Assembly (NCBI GenBank): GCA_050998615.1
Contig: JBPCQA010000059.1
Location: forward strand, 36,551 to 100,550
Direction of reading: 5' to 3'
DNA: 64,000 nucleotides
DNA from: JBPCQA01 sp050998615
GTDB taxonomy: Bacteria > Actinomycetota > Actinomycetes > Propionibacteriales > Nocardioidaceae
Part shown: piece after piece, positions 8,644 to 15,871 of the stretch
How positions within the stretch are numbered: position 1 is the stretch's first letter
Layout of the letters: each line of letters begins with the position of its first letter
Translations under genes and position numbers: made by a program
The notes under the pieces: generated by a model
Told to the model about the DNA's origin: nothing
What the model saw: the letters and a program-made list of their open reading frames with translations, nothing else
Databases searched by the model: none

Positions 8644-8997
8644 ATGAAACAGAAGCCACCCGTCGACCTTGGCCGACCGGGTAAGTCGTTGTGGGTCGAG
8701 ACGTTGGCGGCCTATGACTTGGACTCATGCGAGCTGCGCCTACTCGAGCAGGCCTGCCGTGCTGTCGACGAGTTGGCCGCGCTGCAACGGGCACTTGCGG
8801 GGTCTGACCCGCTGGTGGAGGGGTCAACGGGTCAGCCCCGGCCGAACCCGTTGTACGACGAAATGCGACGCCACCGGGAAAGTCTGGCCAAGCTGATAGC
8901 CGCGCTGGCGATTCCTGCCGCCGAACCGGCGTCAGCGGTCAGCGACAAGGCCCGGGCCGCCGCGTCGTCCCGCTGGGCCAAGAAGGCCGGCGCATGA
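8644..8997 (+). CDS. Phage small-terminase-like (TerS, P27-like) protein
   Basis: 117 residues: LGRPGKSLWVETLAAYDLDSCELRLLEQACRAVDELAALQ is the helix-rich start typical of small terminase subunits of actinophages. NPLYDEMRRHRESLAKLIAALAIP follows, matching the second half of that family. ATG 8644 follows AGAAAGTGAGC. TerS recognises the packaging site and recruits a large terminase. No large terminase is encoded nearby, so a helper phage enzyme would be needed. Assigned by pattern, not by search. Confidence 0.7.
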   Translation: MKQKPPVDLGRPGKSLWVETLAAYDLDSCELRLLEQACRAVDELAALQRALAGSDPLVEGSTGQPRPNPLYDEMRRHRESLAKLIAALAIPAAEPASAVSDKARAAASSRWAKKAGA

Positions 8998-9254
8998 TGG
9001 CGCAGCTACGTGGCCAGGCCGGCAGGCCGGTTGACCTGCTCGCGGCGCTCCCCACGCCGCTTCGCACCTTCGACGCCAACGACTGGTCGGAGCCCGACGA
9101 CCCGGATGGTTGGGACGGTGAGGACGTGGCGCGGTCCCGGTGGCGGGATGCCCGGTCTGCCTACGCGTCGGCGCGCTGGGGCATCAGTCGGCTCGACTGG
9201 TTGATTGCCGAATCTCGCGCCGACAGGTCGGCCAGGGGGCTCGACCATGGCTGA
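8994..9254 (+). CDS. Element small acidic protein, unknown
   Basis: 86 residues, with ATG 8994 overlapping the TerS stop. An acidic middle (NDWSEPDDPDGWDGEDVA) precedes an Arg/Trp-rich helix (RSRWRDARSAYASARWGISRLDW). No known family; its place between TerS and capsid suggests a packaging or head role. Confidence 0.55.
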   Translation: MMAQLRGQAGRPVDLLAALPTPLRTFDANDWSEPDDPDGWDGEDVARSRWRDARSAYASARWGISRLDWLIAESRADRSARGLDHG

Positions 9255-9483
9255 CATGGCTGACATGGCTGACGGGCCGCCGCTCGACGCGGCCACCGCT
9301 GCGCGAGCTCGCGCTGGTCTACAGACCTGGCGATGCCCGCACTGTGACGCGCTCGCTGAGTTGCAGTGCGGGTCGGCTGGTCGTTCGGTGCTTGAGGTGT
9401 GGCACGAGCCGGGTTGTCCCGACCATTTCGACAGTGACGCGTGCATGCCGACTTGGCCGCCCGGTGAGGTCGCTGAGGGGTAG
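9247..9483 (+). CDS. Element small zinc-finger-like protein with triple ATGGCTGAC start
   Basis: 78 residues. The 5' end is three tandem copies of ATGGCTGAC (9247, 9256, 9265), giving MADMADMAD and three possible starts. The body has CPHC near residue 35 with further cysteines (LQCGS, EPGCPDH, DACMP), probably a metal site. It overlaps the preceding gene by eight bases. Function unknown. Confidence 0.55.
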   Translation: MADMADMADGPPLDAATAARARAGLQTWRCPHCDALAELQCGSAGRSVLEVWHEPGCPDHFDSDACMPTWPPGEVAEG

Positions 9484-9772
9484 TATTGTCGCGGAAGGCT
9501 TGAGCTAATCCGCCGCCGATCCCGCCGCGACCGCCAAGGCCGCCGCCGCCGGTTCGACCGCCGAGACTCCAAGCCGAGCACCGCACGAGAGTCGAGCGCG
9601 CAGTACGCGACCGGGCCGTGACGTTGATCGCCGCCAGTCGGTTGCCGCCGCCGGTTCGACCGCACGCGCACGCAAGCGAAGGCCGCCCGTACAGGGCAGG
9701 CGCCGTCAAACCGTGCTGCAAACCCCCCATTCACTTTTCGGCGCCGTGATGCGCCATTTCTAAGGATCCGTA
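9484..9772 (+). promoter_or_regulatory. 289-base non-coding leader before the capsid gene with a 20-bp direct repeat
   Basis: No ORF fits. An exact 20-base direct repeat, containing GCCGCCGCCGGTTCGACC, occurs at 9542-9561 and 9644-9663. Related phages would have a prohead protease here. Possible roles are a capsid promoter, a leader structure or a packaging site; none can be chosen. AAGGA lies six bases before the capsid ATG. Confidence 0.45.
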
Positions 9773-10924
9773 ATGACATCTCTCAAGCAGCTAGACGTCA
9801 AGCTCAGCGAGCTTGCGAACAAACAGCTCGCCATCGTCAACGACGAGACGAAGCCCTGGTCGTCCCGCAAGGGCGCCTATGACCGGCTGGACGCCGAGCT
9901 CAAGGACGTGTTGGGCACCCGCGCTGCGCTGAAGGACGTTCACGCATTCGAAGCCGCCATTGCTGGTGGGCCGGCGTGGAGCCCAGGCGGGGCGCTGACC
10001 CGCACGTACGCGCCGCCGTTGCAGGTCGACGACGACGACATGAAGGGGTTGCACGAGGCGCTGCTGGCGCACAAGAGCTACAAAGTAGTCGCGAAGACGG
10101 TCTCCGAGTCTGTTCCCCCGCAGATGTCGCCCAACCTCGTCCAAATGGGCCATGAGCCACAGCGCATCGCGGCATTTTTGCCGGCAGAGTCGCTCGGTGC
10201 CCCGTCGGTGGAGTATCTGCGGCACGTCTCAACCACCGGCGCAGCCGGCACGGTTGCGGCCGGCGCGCTCAAACCTGCCGTGGTTTTGAACACTGACGTT
10301 GTCACCGCCAAGGCAGCGAAGATTGCGGTGACTTGCGCGGTGAACGATGAGGATTTGGCCGATTTCGGGAGCTTCGCGAACTACGTGCGCCAAGAACTCG
10401 CCCGGCTCGTGCTCGACGAAGAGAACCAGCAGCTCCTGCACGGCGACGGGACCGGCAGCAACGTCGAAGGGTTGTTGACCACCACCGGGCTCATCGTCCG
10501 GGCCAAGGGCGCCAGCCCAGAAACGTCCGTGGACACGCTCGAGCTGGCGGGCACCGACCTTCGCAACGGGCCGGCGTTCGTCGAGCCCACGTTGTACGTG
10601 ATGTCCCCGTCCACGTGGAGCGCGGTCAGGCGCACCAAGGACTCCCAAGGCCGGTATTTGGTCGACGCTGACCCCACCCAGGCCGCTACGGCCACCTTGT
10701 GGGGAGTCCCGGTCATCGTGACCACCGTCATGACGCCCGGCACGGCAGTCGCGTTGAACGCGGCCGCCGCAGCGACCTTGCATTGGCGCCAGCCGTTGAC
10801 GATCCAGGTCGACTTTGGGCAAACGGGGTTCGAGCACAACCAGACCGCGTTTCGGTGTGAGGAAAGGGTGGCGCTGGCGACAACCCGCCCAAGCGCGATC
10901 TGCTCGATCACAGGCCTGTCGTGA
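9773..10924 (+). CDS. HK97-fold phage major capsid protein
   Basis: 383 residues. An N-terminal helical delta-like region (SLKQLDVKLSELANKQLAIVNDET) is followed by the capsid core. AAGALKPAVVLNTDVVTAKAAKIAVTCAVNDEDLADFGSFANYVRQELARLVLDEENQQLLHGDGTGSNVEGLL is the classic HK97 major capsid signature, and WGVPVIVTT and FGQTGF near the end also fit. It should form the procapsid shell. Unusually, no protease, portal or large terminase accompanies it. SD AAGGA is present before ATG 9773. Confidence 0.9.
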   Translation: MTSLKQLDVKLSELANKQLAIVNDETKPWSSRKGAYDRLDAELKDVLGTRAALKDVHAFEAAIAGGPAWSPGGALTRTYAPPLQVDDDDMKGLHEALLAHKSYKVVAKTVSESVPPQMSPNLVQMGHEPQRIAAFLPAESLGAPSVEYLRHVSTTGAAGTVAAGALKPAVVLNTDVVTAKAAKIAVTCAVNDEDLADFGSFANYVRQELARLVLDEENQQLLHGDGTGSNVEGLLTTTGLIVRAKGASPETSVDTLELAGTDLRNGPAFVEPTLYVMSPSTWSAVRRTKDSQGRYLVDADPTQAATATLWGVPVIVTTVMTPGTAVALNAAAAATLHWRQPLTIQVDFGQTGFEHNQTAFRCEERVALATTRPSAICSITGLS

Positions 10925-11115
10925 TGGGTAGCGGCGAGGTAACGGTGATTGTGGCCGAGGCGACCCAGGTCAACCACCAAGGCACCGTGTACGGGCCAGG
11001 CAAGCGGGTCAGGATGCCGGCAGCCGAGTCCGAGCGCCTTGAGCAACGCGGGCTGGTGACGCGCGCCCCGGTCGAGGACACCAGCTCGGCCAAGGCAAAG
11101 GCCAAGCGCAAATAG
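10924..11115 (+). CDS. Short capsid-linked protein, unknown (possible head accessory)
   Basis: 63 residues, with ATG 10924 overlapping the capsid stop (TGATG). The beta-rich start VIVAEATQVNHQGTVYGPGKRVRMPAAESERLEQRGLV resembles small head proteins with a VxGxxYxPGxxV pattern, and the tail is Lys-rich (AKAKAKRK). Close coupling to the capsid gene supports a head role. Confidence 0.6.
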   Translation: MGSGEVTVIVAEATQVNHQGTVYGPGKRVRMPAAESERLEQRGLVTRAPVEDTSSAKAKAKRK

Positions 11116-11126
11116 CAACGCGGCGT

Positions 11127-11219
11127 GAACGTCGCGCCCGCCGGCATGAACTGTCCAACGCGTTGGACAGTTCTAGCTCGGTGGAGCAGAGCGCCGCGAA
11201 CGTCGCGCCCGCCGGCATG
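11127..11219. repeat. 26-bp perfect palindrome between two 22-bp direct repeats
   Basis: The direct repeats start GAACGTCGCGCCCGCCGG and lie at 11127-11148 and 11198-11219. Between them, 11148-11173 is a perfect palindrome with half-site GAACTGTCCAACG. Candidate roles are an operator, an origin/iteron site or a resolution site. It lies just after the capsid unit. Confidence 0.75.
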
Positions 11220-11302
11220 GCTGGGTGGGCCCCGACGGCGGGCGAGCGATGGCAGCGAGCGACAAAACCCCCTCCGCCGCGCAGACCTGCCAGCGCCGCA
11301 AA

Positions 11303-11343
11303 CACAAGACCCCGTGAGTGACCATGACTCGCGGGGTCTTGTG
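11303..11343 (+). terminator. Strong hairpin after the capsid operon
   Basis: CACAAGACCCCGTGAG pairs with CTCGCGGGGTCTTGTG around a 9-base loop, with one mismatch in 16. There is no long U run, as is common in high-GC actinobacteria. It would end the integrase-to-capsid transcription unit. Confidence 0.65.
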
Positions 11344-11406
11344 CGTCATGGACCCGCCGACAGTCCGTGACGCCAAACCCCCAGACTTGCGCGCAGGTTT
11401 TTCGTA

Positions 11407-11456
11407 CTGGGACGGGTCATGGCGGCTCTGCGCCCGTGGAGATTTCACCCACCCCC
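11407..11456 (+). repeat. 50-bp inverted repeat, copy B
   Basis: Matches copy A (8530-8579, minus) in blocks CTGGGACGGGTCATG and GGAGATTTCAC with the same 16-base spacer length. It sits 37 bases before the excisionase-like gene, so it may also act in its expression. Confidence 0.75.
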
Positions 11457-11492
11457 CGGGCGTCTCGTGCGTGCCGTGGCAGACTCGCCGAC

Positions 11493-11714
11493 GTGCGGGT
11501 GACCACTGACGAAGCCGCTGCGCTGACCGGCGTGTCAGCCGCAACCATCCGCCGTTGGGTCGCAGCCGGACATCTCAGCCCCATCCAGCCGGAAGCTCGG
11601 CACTGGCTCTTCGACGACGCCGACGTGACCGCCTGCCAGTACCGAGCAGATGGCGAAGGCCGACAATGCGGCGAACTGCAACGGACGTACTTGGCGCATC
11701 TGCTCAGCCGTTAG
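11493..11714 (+). CDS. Excisionase-like (MerR/Xis-type) HTH protein, candidate recombination directionality factor
   Basis: 73 residues: TTDEAAALTGVSAATIRRWVAAGHLSPIQPEARHWLFDDADVTA is a winged-helix MerR/excisionase fold with the usual TIRRW and final FDDADV helix. GTG 11493 gives this minimal protein. Its size and type match the phiRv1 excisionase, so a role in switching the serine integrase to excision is plausible. It could instead be a transcriptional repressor. Confidence 0.7.
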   Translation: MRVTTDEAAALTGVSAATIRRWVAAGHLSPIQPEARHWLFDDADVTACQYRADGEGRQCGELQRTYLAHLLSR

Positions 11715-11770
11715 TGGCGCGGAGCCCGGACTCGTGAGCCTGCCCAAGGAGGGGGTGGCAGAGTTAGCCC

Positions 11771-12664
11771 ATGGCTGAATGGGACATCCTGATCGGAACA
11801 AAGCTTCCGCGCAAGGAGCTCCATGATCGTTGGGGCGGCGGACGGTACGGAGGCATGGAGCCAGCCGTCGAGGCTGAGAGCGTCTTTCTCTTCAGCAACC
11901 CTTCGGTGGGCAGGGCGTTCGGCTACAACTACGACGGGTGGCACGATGACGGTACCTTCCACTACACCGGCGATGGTCAGCTTGGGGATCAGTTGCCCAC
12001 CTCCGGAGGCAACAAGGCGCTCGTGGATGCGCCCGCCCTCGGTCGTACCGTTCGGCTGTTCCGCTCCGAGGGGACGGAGACTACCTATCTTGGGGCATTC
12101 AGCCTGGCCACGGATCCGCCTTACTACTCTGACGCCGCCCCGGACCGGGAGCTCGTCGTGCGGAAGGTGCTGGTGTTCCGCCTTGAGCCACTCGGGACGG
12201 TCGTTCACGATGACGTGGACGACGCCCCACGTGACACGGACGCACCCGAGGAAATCCCCGTCGAGGCCGGTGACATCGACTCGTACCTCGTACGGCATCC
12301 GGATGAGCCGGTCACGGCAGTGCGGCGGGAGGCGCAGCTCGTGGCTCGATACGTCGCATGGCTCAGCAACATCGGGGAAGAAGCAGTGCGACACCGAATC
12401 CCCGTGCCAGGCGGGGGTTATCTATTCACAGACGTGTTCAACCGCACCCGACAAGAAGTTGTGGAGGCGAAGGCTTCGGCGGCACGCCTATACGTGAGGG
12501 CTGCGCTGGGGCAGATCCTCGACTACAGCAGGTTCTTGGCTCACGACTCACGGGCGGTACTGCTGCCGAGTGTCCCGAGCGATGATCTCGTTGAACTGCT
12601 GCACACACATGGAGTAGCGGTGATCTGGGAGGACGGCTCGACGTTTCCCAGGCGTGATCCGTAG
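11771..12664 (+). CDS. Probable modification-dependent (type IV) restriction nuclease: SRA-like plus PD-(D/E)xK
   Basis: 297 residues. The N-terminal half has LFSNPSVGRAFGYNYDGW, then HDDGTFHYTGDGQLGDQ and GRTVRLFRSE. This is the YDGW/YTGEGQ.GDQ pattern of SRA-like modified-base readers joined to McrA-type nucleases. The C-terminal half has YLFTDVFNRTRQEVVEAKASAARLYVRAALGQILDY, a PD-(D/E)xK nuclease core (D...ExK, here EAK). Together they suggest cleavage of modified phage DNA. The gene is the last one before attR, a usual cargo position. No methyltransferase partner is present, as expected for type IV enzymes. Confidence 0.72.
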   Translation: MAEWDILIGTKLPRKELHDRWGGGRYGGMEPAVEAESVFLFSNPSVGRAFGYNYDGWHDDGTFHYTGDGQLGDQLPTSGGNKALVDAPALGRTVRLFRSEGTETTYLGAFSLATDPPYYSDAAPDRELVVRKVLVFRLEPLGTVVHDDVDDAPRDTDAPEEIPVEAGDIDSYLVRHPDEPVTAVRREAQLVARYVAWLSNIGEEAVRHRIPVPGGGYLFTDVFNRTRQEVVEAKASAARLYVRAALGQILDYSRFLAHDSRAVLLPSVPSDDLVELLHTHGVAVIWEDGSTFPRRDP

Positions 12665-12679
12665 TGGTGTAGTAGTTCT

Positions 12680-12702
12680 CGTTACTGGGCGGGTGGCCGA
12701 TC
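12680..12702. other. attR of the serine-integrase element
   Basis: Element sequence CGTTACTGG runs into GC (12689-12690). Chromosomal sequence GGGTGGCCGATCG follows, which on minus encodes DRPP of the HNH protein. It pairs with attL at 3880-3902. Confidence 0.7.
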
Positions 12703-13891
12703 GCAACCGGGCCACACACACCCCTGGTCACGGACGGTCAGCGCGAGGCGTTGGTGTTTGTCGAACAACCGCCGACCGGCCCCCACGTCGAGGATCCGTG
12801 AGGGCCCGTCCAGCACCATCGGCACCAACCCGGCGCCACACGCTAACCGGCGGGCCTGGGCGGCGGAAACCGGGGTGCCGGTGTCTAACACCGCCGGCCC
12901 CAGCCCGGACTGTAATTGGTTCAGGTCCAAGGTGACGACCACGGTGGTGTTGGTGTCACCATGCCCTGCAGCACCGTCGGCGGGCAGGTGTTCGATCAAC
13001 TCACACAACGCCCTTCCCAACCGTTGCCCGCCGGTGAGCCTCCCGATCTCGGTGTCGGCGTGGTCGCCGTCCACATCGACCTGGGAACACCCGCCCCCAC
13101 CAACAACACCGCCGGCGGCGACCCCGAACCGGCCGGTGTGGGCCGGGTCGGCGGCGCTGGCACGACGCGGTGAGCTCAGCGCCTCCAGTCTGGTGCGCAA
13201 CATGTCGGCGTGCATGTCGGGTAGTTTCCCGGCGATCGCGGTGGTGCCGTCCCCGCATCGCCCGAACCGCAGCTGGGTTGCCTGCAACGCCTTGCGTTCC
13301 TGTTCTGCTAACTGTTCGCCGAGGATGGTGTCGGCGCCGTCGGGGTCAATCACCTCCACCGCGTGCGCACACACCACCCGGAACTGGGCATGGTTGAGCC
13401 GTTGGGCATGCTCGATCAGGTCGACCTGCACCAACGTCACCGCCTGCTGGTCGAACCCGCCACCCAGGCTGTCGACCGCGGTTCCGATCGCCTGCGCCTG
13501 CTCGGCGCTGATCACTCCGGACGCCCACGCTGCCTGGGTCACCTGGGTCTGCTCGGTCATCGCGTTGGCCTGGGCCACCAGCCGAGACGCCGCACCCGCC
13601 GACATCCGGTGGTGGGCCGTCAACCAGGCCCTGCTCGACGACGCTCCCGCAGCGACCGCGATGTCGCGTTCGGCGACCGACCCGACAAGCCGGCCGACCA
13701 GTTCGTCGAGTTGAGCTTGCACCTGCAACGCCTGCCCCCCTGGCCTGCAACAGCTCATCACCCAGACTCCAAGCCGGCACCTCCGCCGCCCCCGACAACT
13801 CAGCCGACATCGCGGTCAGGCAAGCCGCGAACGGGTCCATCGACACGGCACCACTTGCCGTGCCGGGTGGTTCGGTCAGCGTCGTCGACAT
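12690..13891 (-). pseudogene. N-terminal part of split 13E12/DUF222 HNH endonuclease gene, also frameshifted
   Basis: DUF222/13E12 protein running from ATG 13891 (MSTTLTEPPGTASGAVSMDP) to GCVWPGCDRPPA, where the element begins and a stop TAA follows at once. The fragment therefore ends just before the HNH histidines, which lie at 3628-3890. A second lesion is a run of six G (minus) at 13735-13740: reading through needs five G, since LLQARG and GQALQVQAQLDELVGRLV are in different frames. Either a real decay mutation or a homopolymer error. 13E12 proteins occur in many mobile or SOS-linked copies in actinobacteria. Confidence 0.85.
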
Positions 13892-13923
13892 ATCCAAACC
13901 CTACGATCATCCACCGACACAAT

Positions 13924-13937
13924 CGAGCACATGTTCG
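13924..13937 (-). promoter_or_regulatory. SOS/LexA-box-like site upstream of the interrupted HNH gene
   Basis: On minus it reads CGAACATGTGCTCG, one change from the actinobacterial SOS box pattern CGAAC-N4-GTTCG, 33 bases before the ATG at 13891. LexA boxes upstream of 13E12 genes are known in mycobacteria. Confidence 0.5.
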
Positions 13938-14499
13938 GACCCTGTGGATGAGTCGCTGGGTTCGCCTGAGATGTGGAGGGTACGCTCGAATCGGCTACGG
14001 CTAGTCGCTAGTGGTGGCTTCCAAGGAGTGGAGAGCACCAACAGTGCACGGACGCACCACTGGTTCCCCCAGCACAGCTCGGCAAGACGCTCGAAAGTGT
14101 TGATAGCGGCAGGCTGACGGCAGCAACGGATGCGATCACGACCGAAGTCAAGAGCAAGTGCCATCTGGAGTTGGGTGGCTCATCCACTCCCGCCACCCCG
14201 TAGCGTTCCCCTACCCCGACACTACGGTCTGATCGCAAGCCCTGCCGCCGCCACGGTGGCGTCGCCAAGCCCGGCGCGCCTGCTGGGTCGCCCAGTTGGT
14301 TTCGTGGTTCGGTCCGGCACCGTTCCCGTCAAACCTCACCATGAAAGTCTGATGAAGGAGTAGCGTGAGCGCTAGGCGCCGCTCCTCCACCGCGAGGACA
14401 TAGTTCAATTGCCATAGCACCGGCCCTGGTTGATGGCGGAAAGATGCCACGATCTTCCGAGAGCGCTCGGAGGTCTTCGCATCAACCCAGCGAGACGGG
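13938..14499. other. Gene-poor stretch with possible decayed coding fragments
   Basis: No intact gene is supported. One open frame on plus ends TLESVDSGRLTAATDAITTEVKSKCHLELGG before a stop near 14203 but has no start after its upstream TAG. It looks like the tail of a decayed gene. The rest shows nothing recognisable. Confidence 0.4.
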
Positions 14500-14702
14500 A
14501 TGACCATCACGAGCTGGCGGAGGCATCTCCGCCCACATCCACCTTAAGACCAAGACCGTCCACAACAAGACGGTCAGGGCAGCCGGAGCCCTGCTGCTGG
14601 CTATCGCCACCTTCGCCGTGTACATGGCCGTGGGTCCATCCGCTCAGGCCACTAGCCCGATGCCCAATGTCATCAGCCCGATGTGGGCACCGCACCACTG
14701 AT
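14500..14702 (+). pseudogene. Possible frameshifted small exported peptide
   Basis: ATG 14500 opens MTITSWRRHLRPHPP and stops. Shifting frame at about 14544 continues LKTKTVHNKTVRAAGALLLAIATFAVYMAVGPSAQA, a signal-peptide-like helix, to a stop at 14700-14702. That stop overlaps the ATG of the next gene (TGATG). One extra base in CCACCTTAAG would explain the break. Confidence 0.35.
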
Positions 14703-15249
14703 GAAGGGCTGGGTCGTTTGCGTGGTTGCGCTGCTGATTTCTGCTCTGCTAGCCTCGTGCTCGCACAGCAGCGCGCTATTGGCTGGCCCGTTAGCCCAAC
14801 AAGAGGCTGCGTCAGGCAAGTCGTGGAGCACTATTATCGCTAAACCTGGTCATATGGTCAGTTGGGGTGACACGGATAATACTAACCCGACAGATCAGAC
14901 GATGGTAATAGAAAGTGTGACATACAGATCGACCATGCCTGGCATGGTGCAACACATGGTGCGACTCTGGCACCAAGAACCGGGGGTTCTACATCGGCAT
15001 AGTCCGTGGCTTCCCTCCGGAAGGCGTTACCAGTTCTGGATTTACGCAGTCAGGGGTGCCAGGGTAGCTCCGCACCACGACTTCAATGTATTGATGGCAT
15101 TGAAGGTGCCAAGCAAGCACGGTAAGCTCCTGGTAGGCCCAGTATACATTTACTACATGGTTGGTGGTCAGCATTATCGGATTGAATCTGACCACTATGG
15201 TGGCGTCTGCGTTTATGCTCCCCGCACTGAAGACTGCCCTGGGGGCTGA
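14701..15249 (+). CDS. Putative lipoprotein of unknown function, base composition unlike neighbours
   Basis: 182 residues. A signal peptide WVVCVVALLISALLASC ends in a lipobox (LASC), so it should be lipid-anchored outside the membrane. The mature part is rich in His, Tyr and Trp (GMVQHMVRLWHQEPGVLHRH, YYMVGGQHYRIESDHYGG) and resembles no family I know. Codons such as ATA, AAT and ACT are common here and rare elsewhere in the window, which suggests transfer. ATG 14701 overlaps the preceding stop. Confidence 0.65.
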   Translation: MKGWVVCVVALLISALLASCSHSSALLAGPLAQQEAASGKSWSTIIAKPGHMVSWGDTDNTNPTDQTMVIESVTYRSTMPGMVQHMVRLWHQEPGVLHRHSPWLPSGRRYQFWIYAVRGARVAPHHDFNVLMALKVPSKHGKLLVGPVYIYYMVGGQHYRIESDHYGGVCVYAPRTEDCPGG

Positions 15250-15363
15250 AGCACGCAGCTACAAGGTCTACCGTAGGAACGGAGCGGCCCATGCCGGCGG
15301 CTTCGCATGGCCGGTTTTGAAGGTCCCTTAAAACCGTGGAGGCATTGGCTATAAGGAGTAGTC

Positions 15364-15671
15364 ATGTCAGAGACGCGAAGGAAGTTTGATAGGGAGTGTC
15401 GTGAGGGGGCTGTGCGGGTTGTCCGGGAGACCGGGAAACCTATCGCGCAGGTCACTCGCGATGTTGGTGTCAATGAGGGGACGCTGGGTAACTGGTGCGC
15501 CAAGGACCTGAACGAGCGCGAGCGTGTGGAGGGCCTGTCGCGCGACGACGTTGCAGAGCTGGGAGGCTGCGCAGTGAGAGCGCCGAGCTGCGGATGGAGC
15601 GTGATGTGCTAATGGGACACGTCGAAGAGCGGGCCCGGGCACGTCGCAGACGACGTCTGATGATGTCTTAG
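15364..15671 (+). pseudogene. IS3-family transposase OrfA remnant
   Basis: SETRRKFDRECREGAVRVVRETGKPIAQVTRDVGVNEGTLGNW is the HTH start of IS3-family OrfA. After AEL (about 15560) one base is missing. The next frame continues LRSESAELRMERDVLM, the expected leucine-zipper part, then degenerates to a stop at 15669-15671. No OrfB follows, so the insertion sequence is inactive. Confidence 0.8.
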
Positions 15672-15871
15672 CCTATCGAGGTTCTCGCTTGAGACCGGCG
15701 CTTCTCGGCGTGTCCGGCCCGTCTTCGATGCTGTGGTGGCCCAGGGTCGGTCGTGGTTCGAGCCCGCCTGCGGGGTGACGTCAATGATGTGCCGAGCCGG
15801 GAGCTCTGAACGCCAGGATCGCGCCACCCCGGGTGGTGCGGCGGCGCGCAAAACCGGATTAGGGTGCCAGT

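Larger units (their letters stand above)
3890..12690 (+). mobile_element. 8.8-kb phiRv1-like integrated element (phage-satellite candidate) inside a 13E12 HNH gene
   Basis: The element is bounded by attL at 3890-3891 and attR at 12689-12690. In order it carries a serine integrase, small ORFs, a DUF3854/ATPase replication protein, two tiny overlapping ORFs, a small-terminase-like protein, two small ORFs, an HK97-type capsid protein, a short connector-like ORF, an excisionase-like HTH protein and a type IV restriction nuclease. All genes are on plus, many with stop-start overlaps. No large terminase, portal, protease, tail or lysis gene is seen. M. tuberculosis phiRv1 (about 9.2 kb, serine integrase, sited in REP13E12) is the closest known design; homology at sequence level has not been tested here. 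Confidence 0.85.

Noticed and set aside
9484..9772. Prohead protease gene upstream of the capsid
   Set aside because: All frames are broken or low-complexity, and no protease motif is seen.
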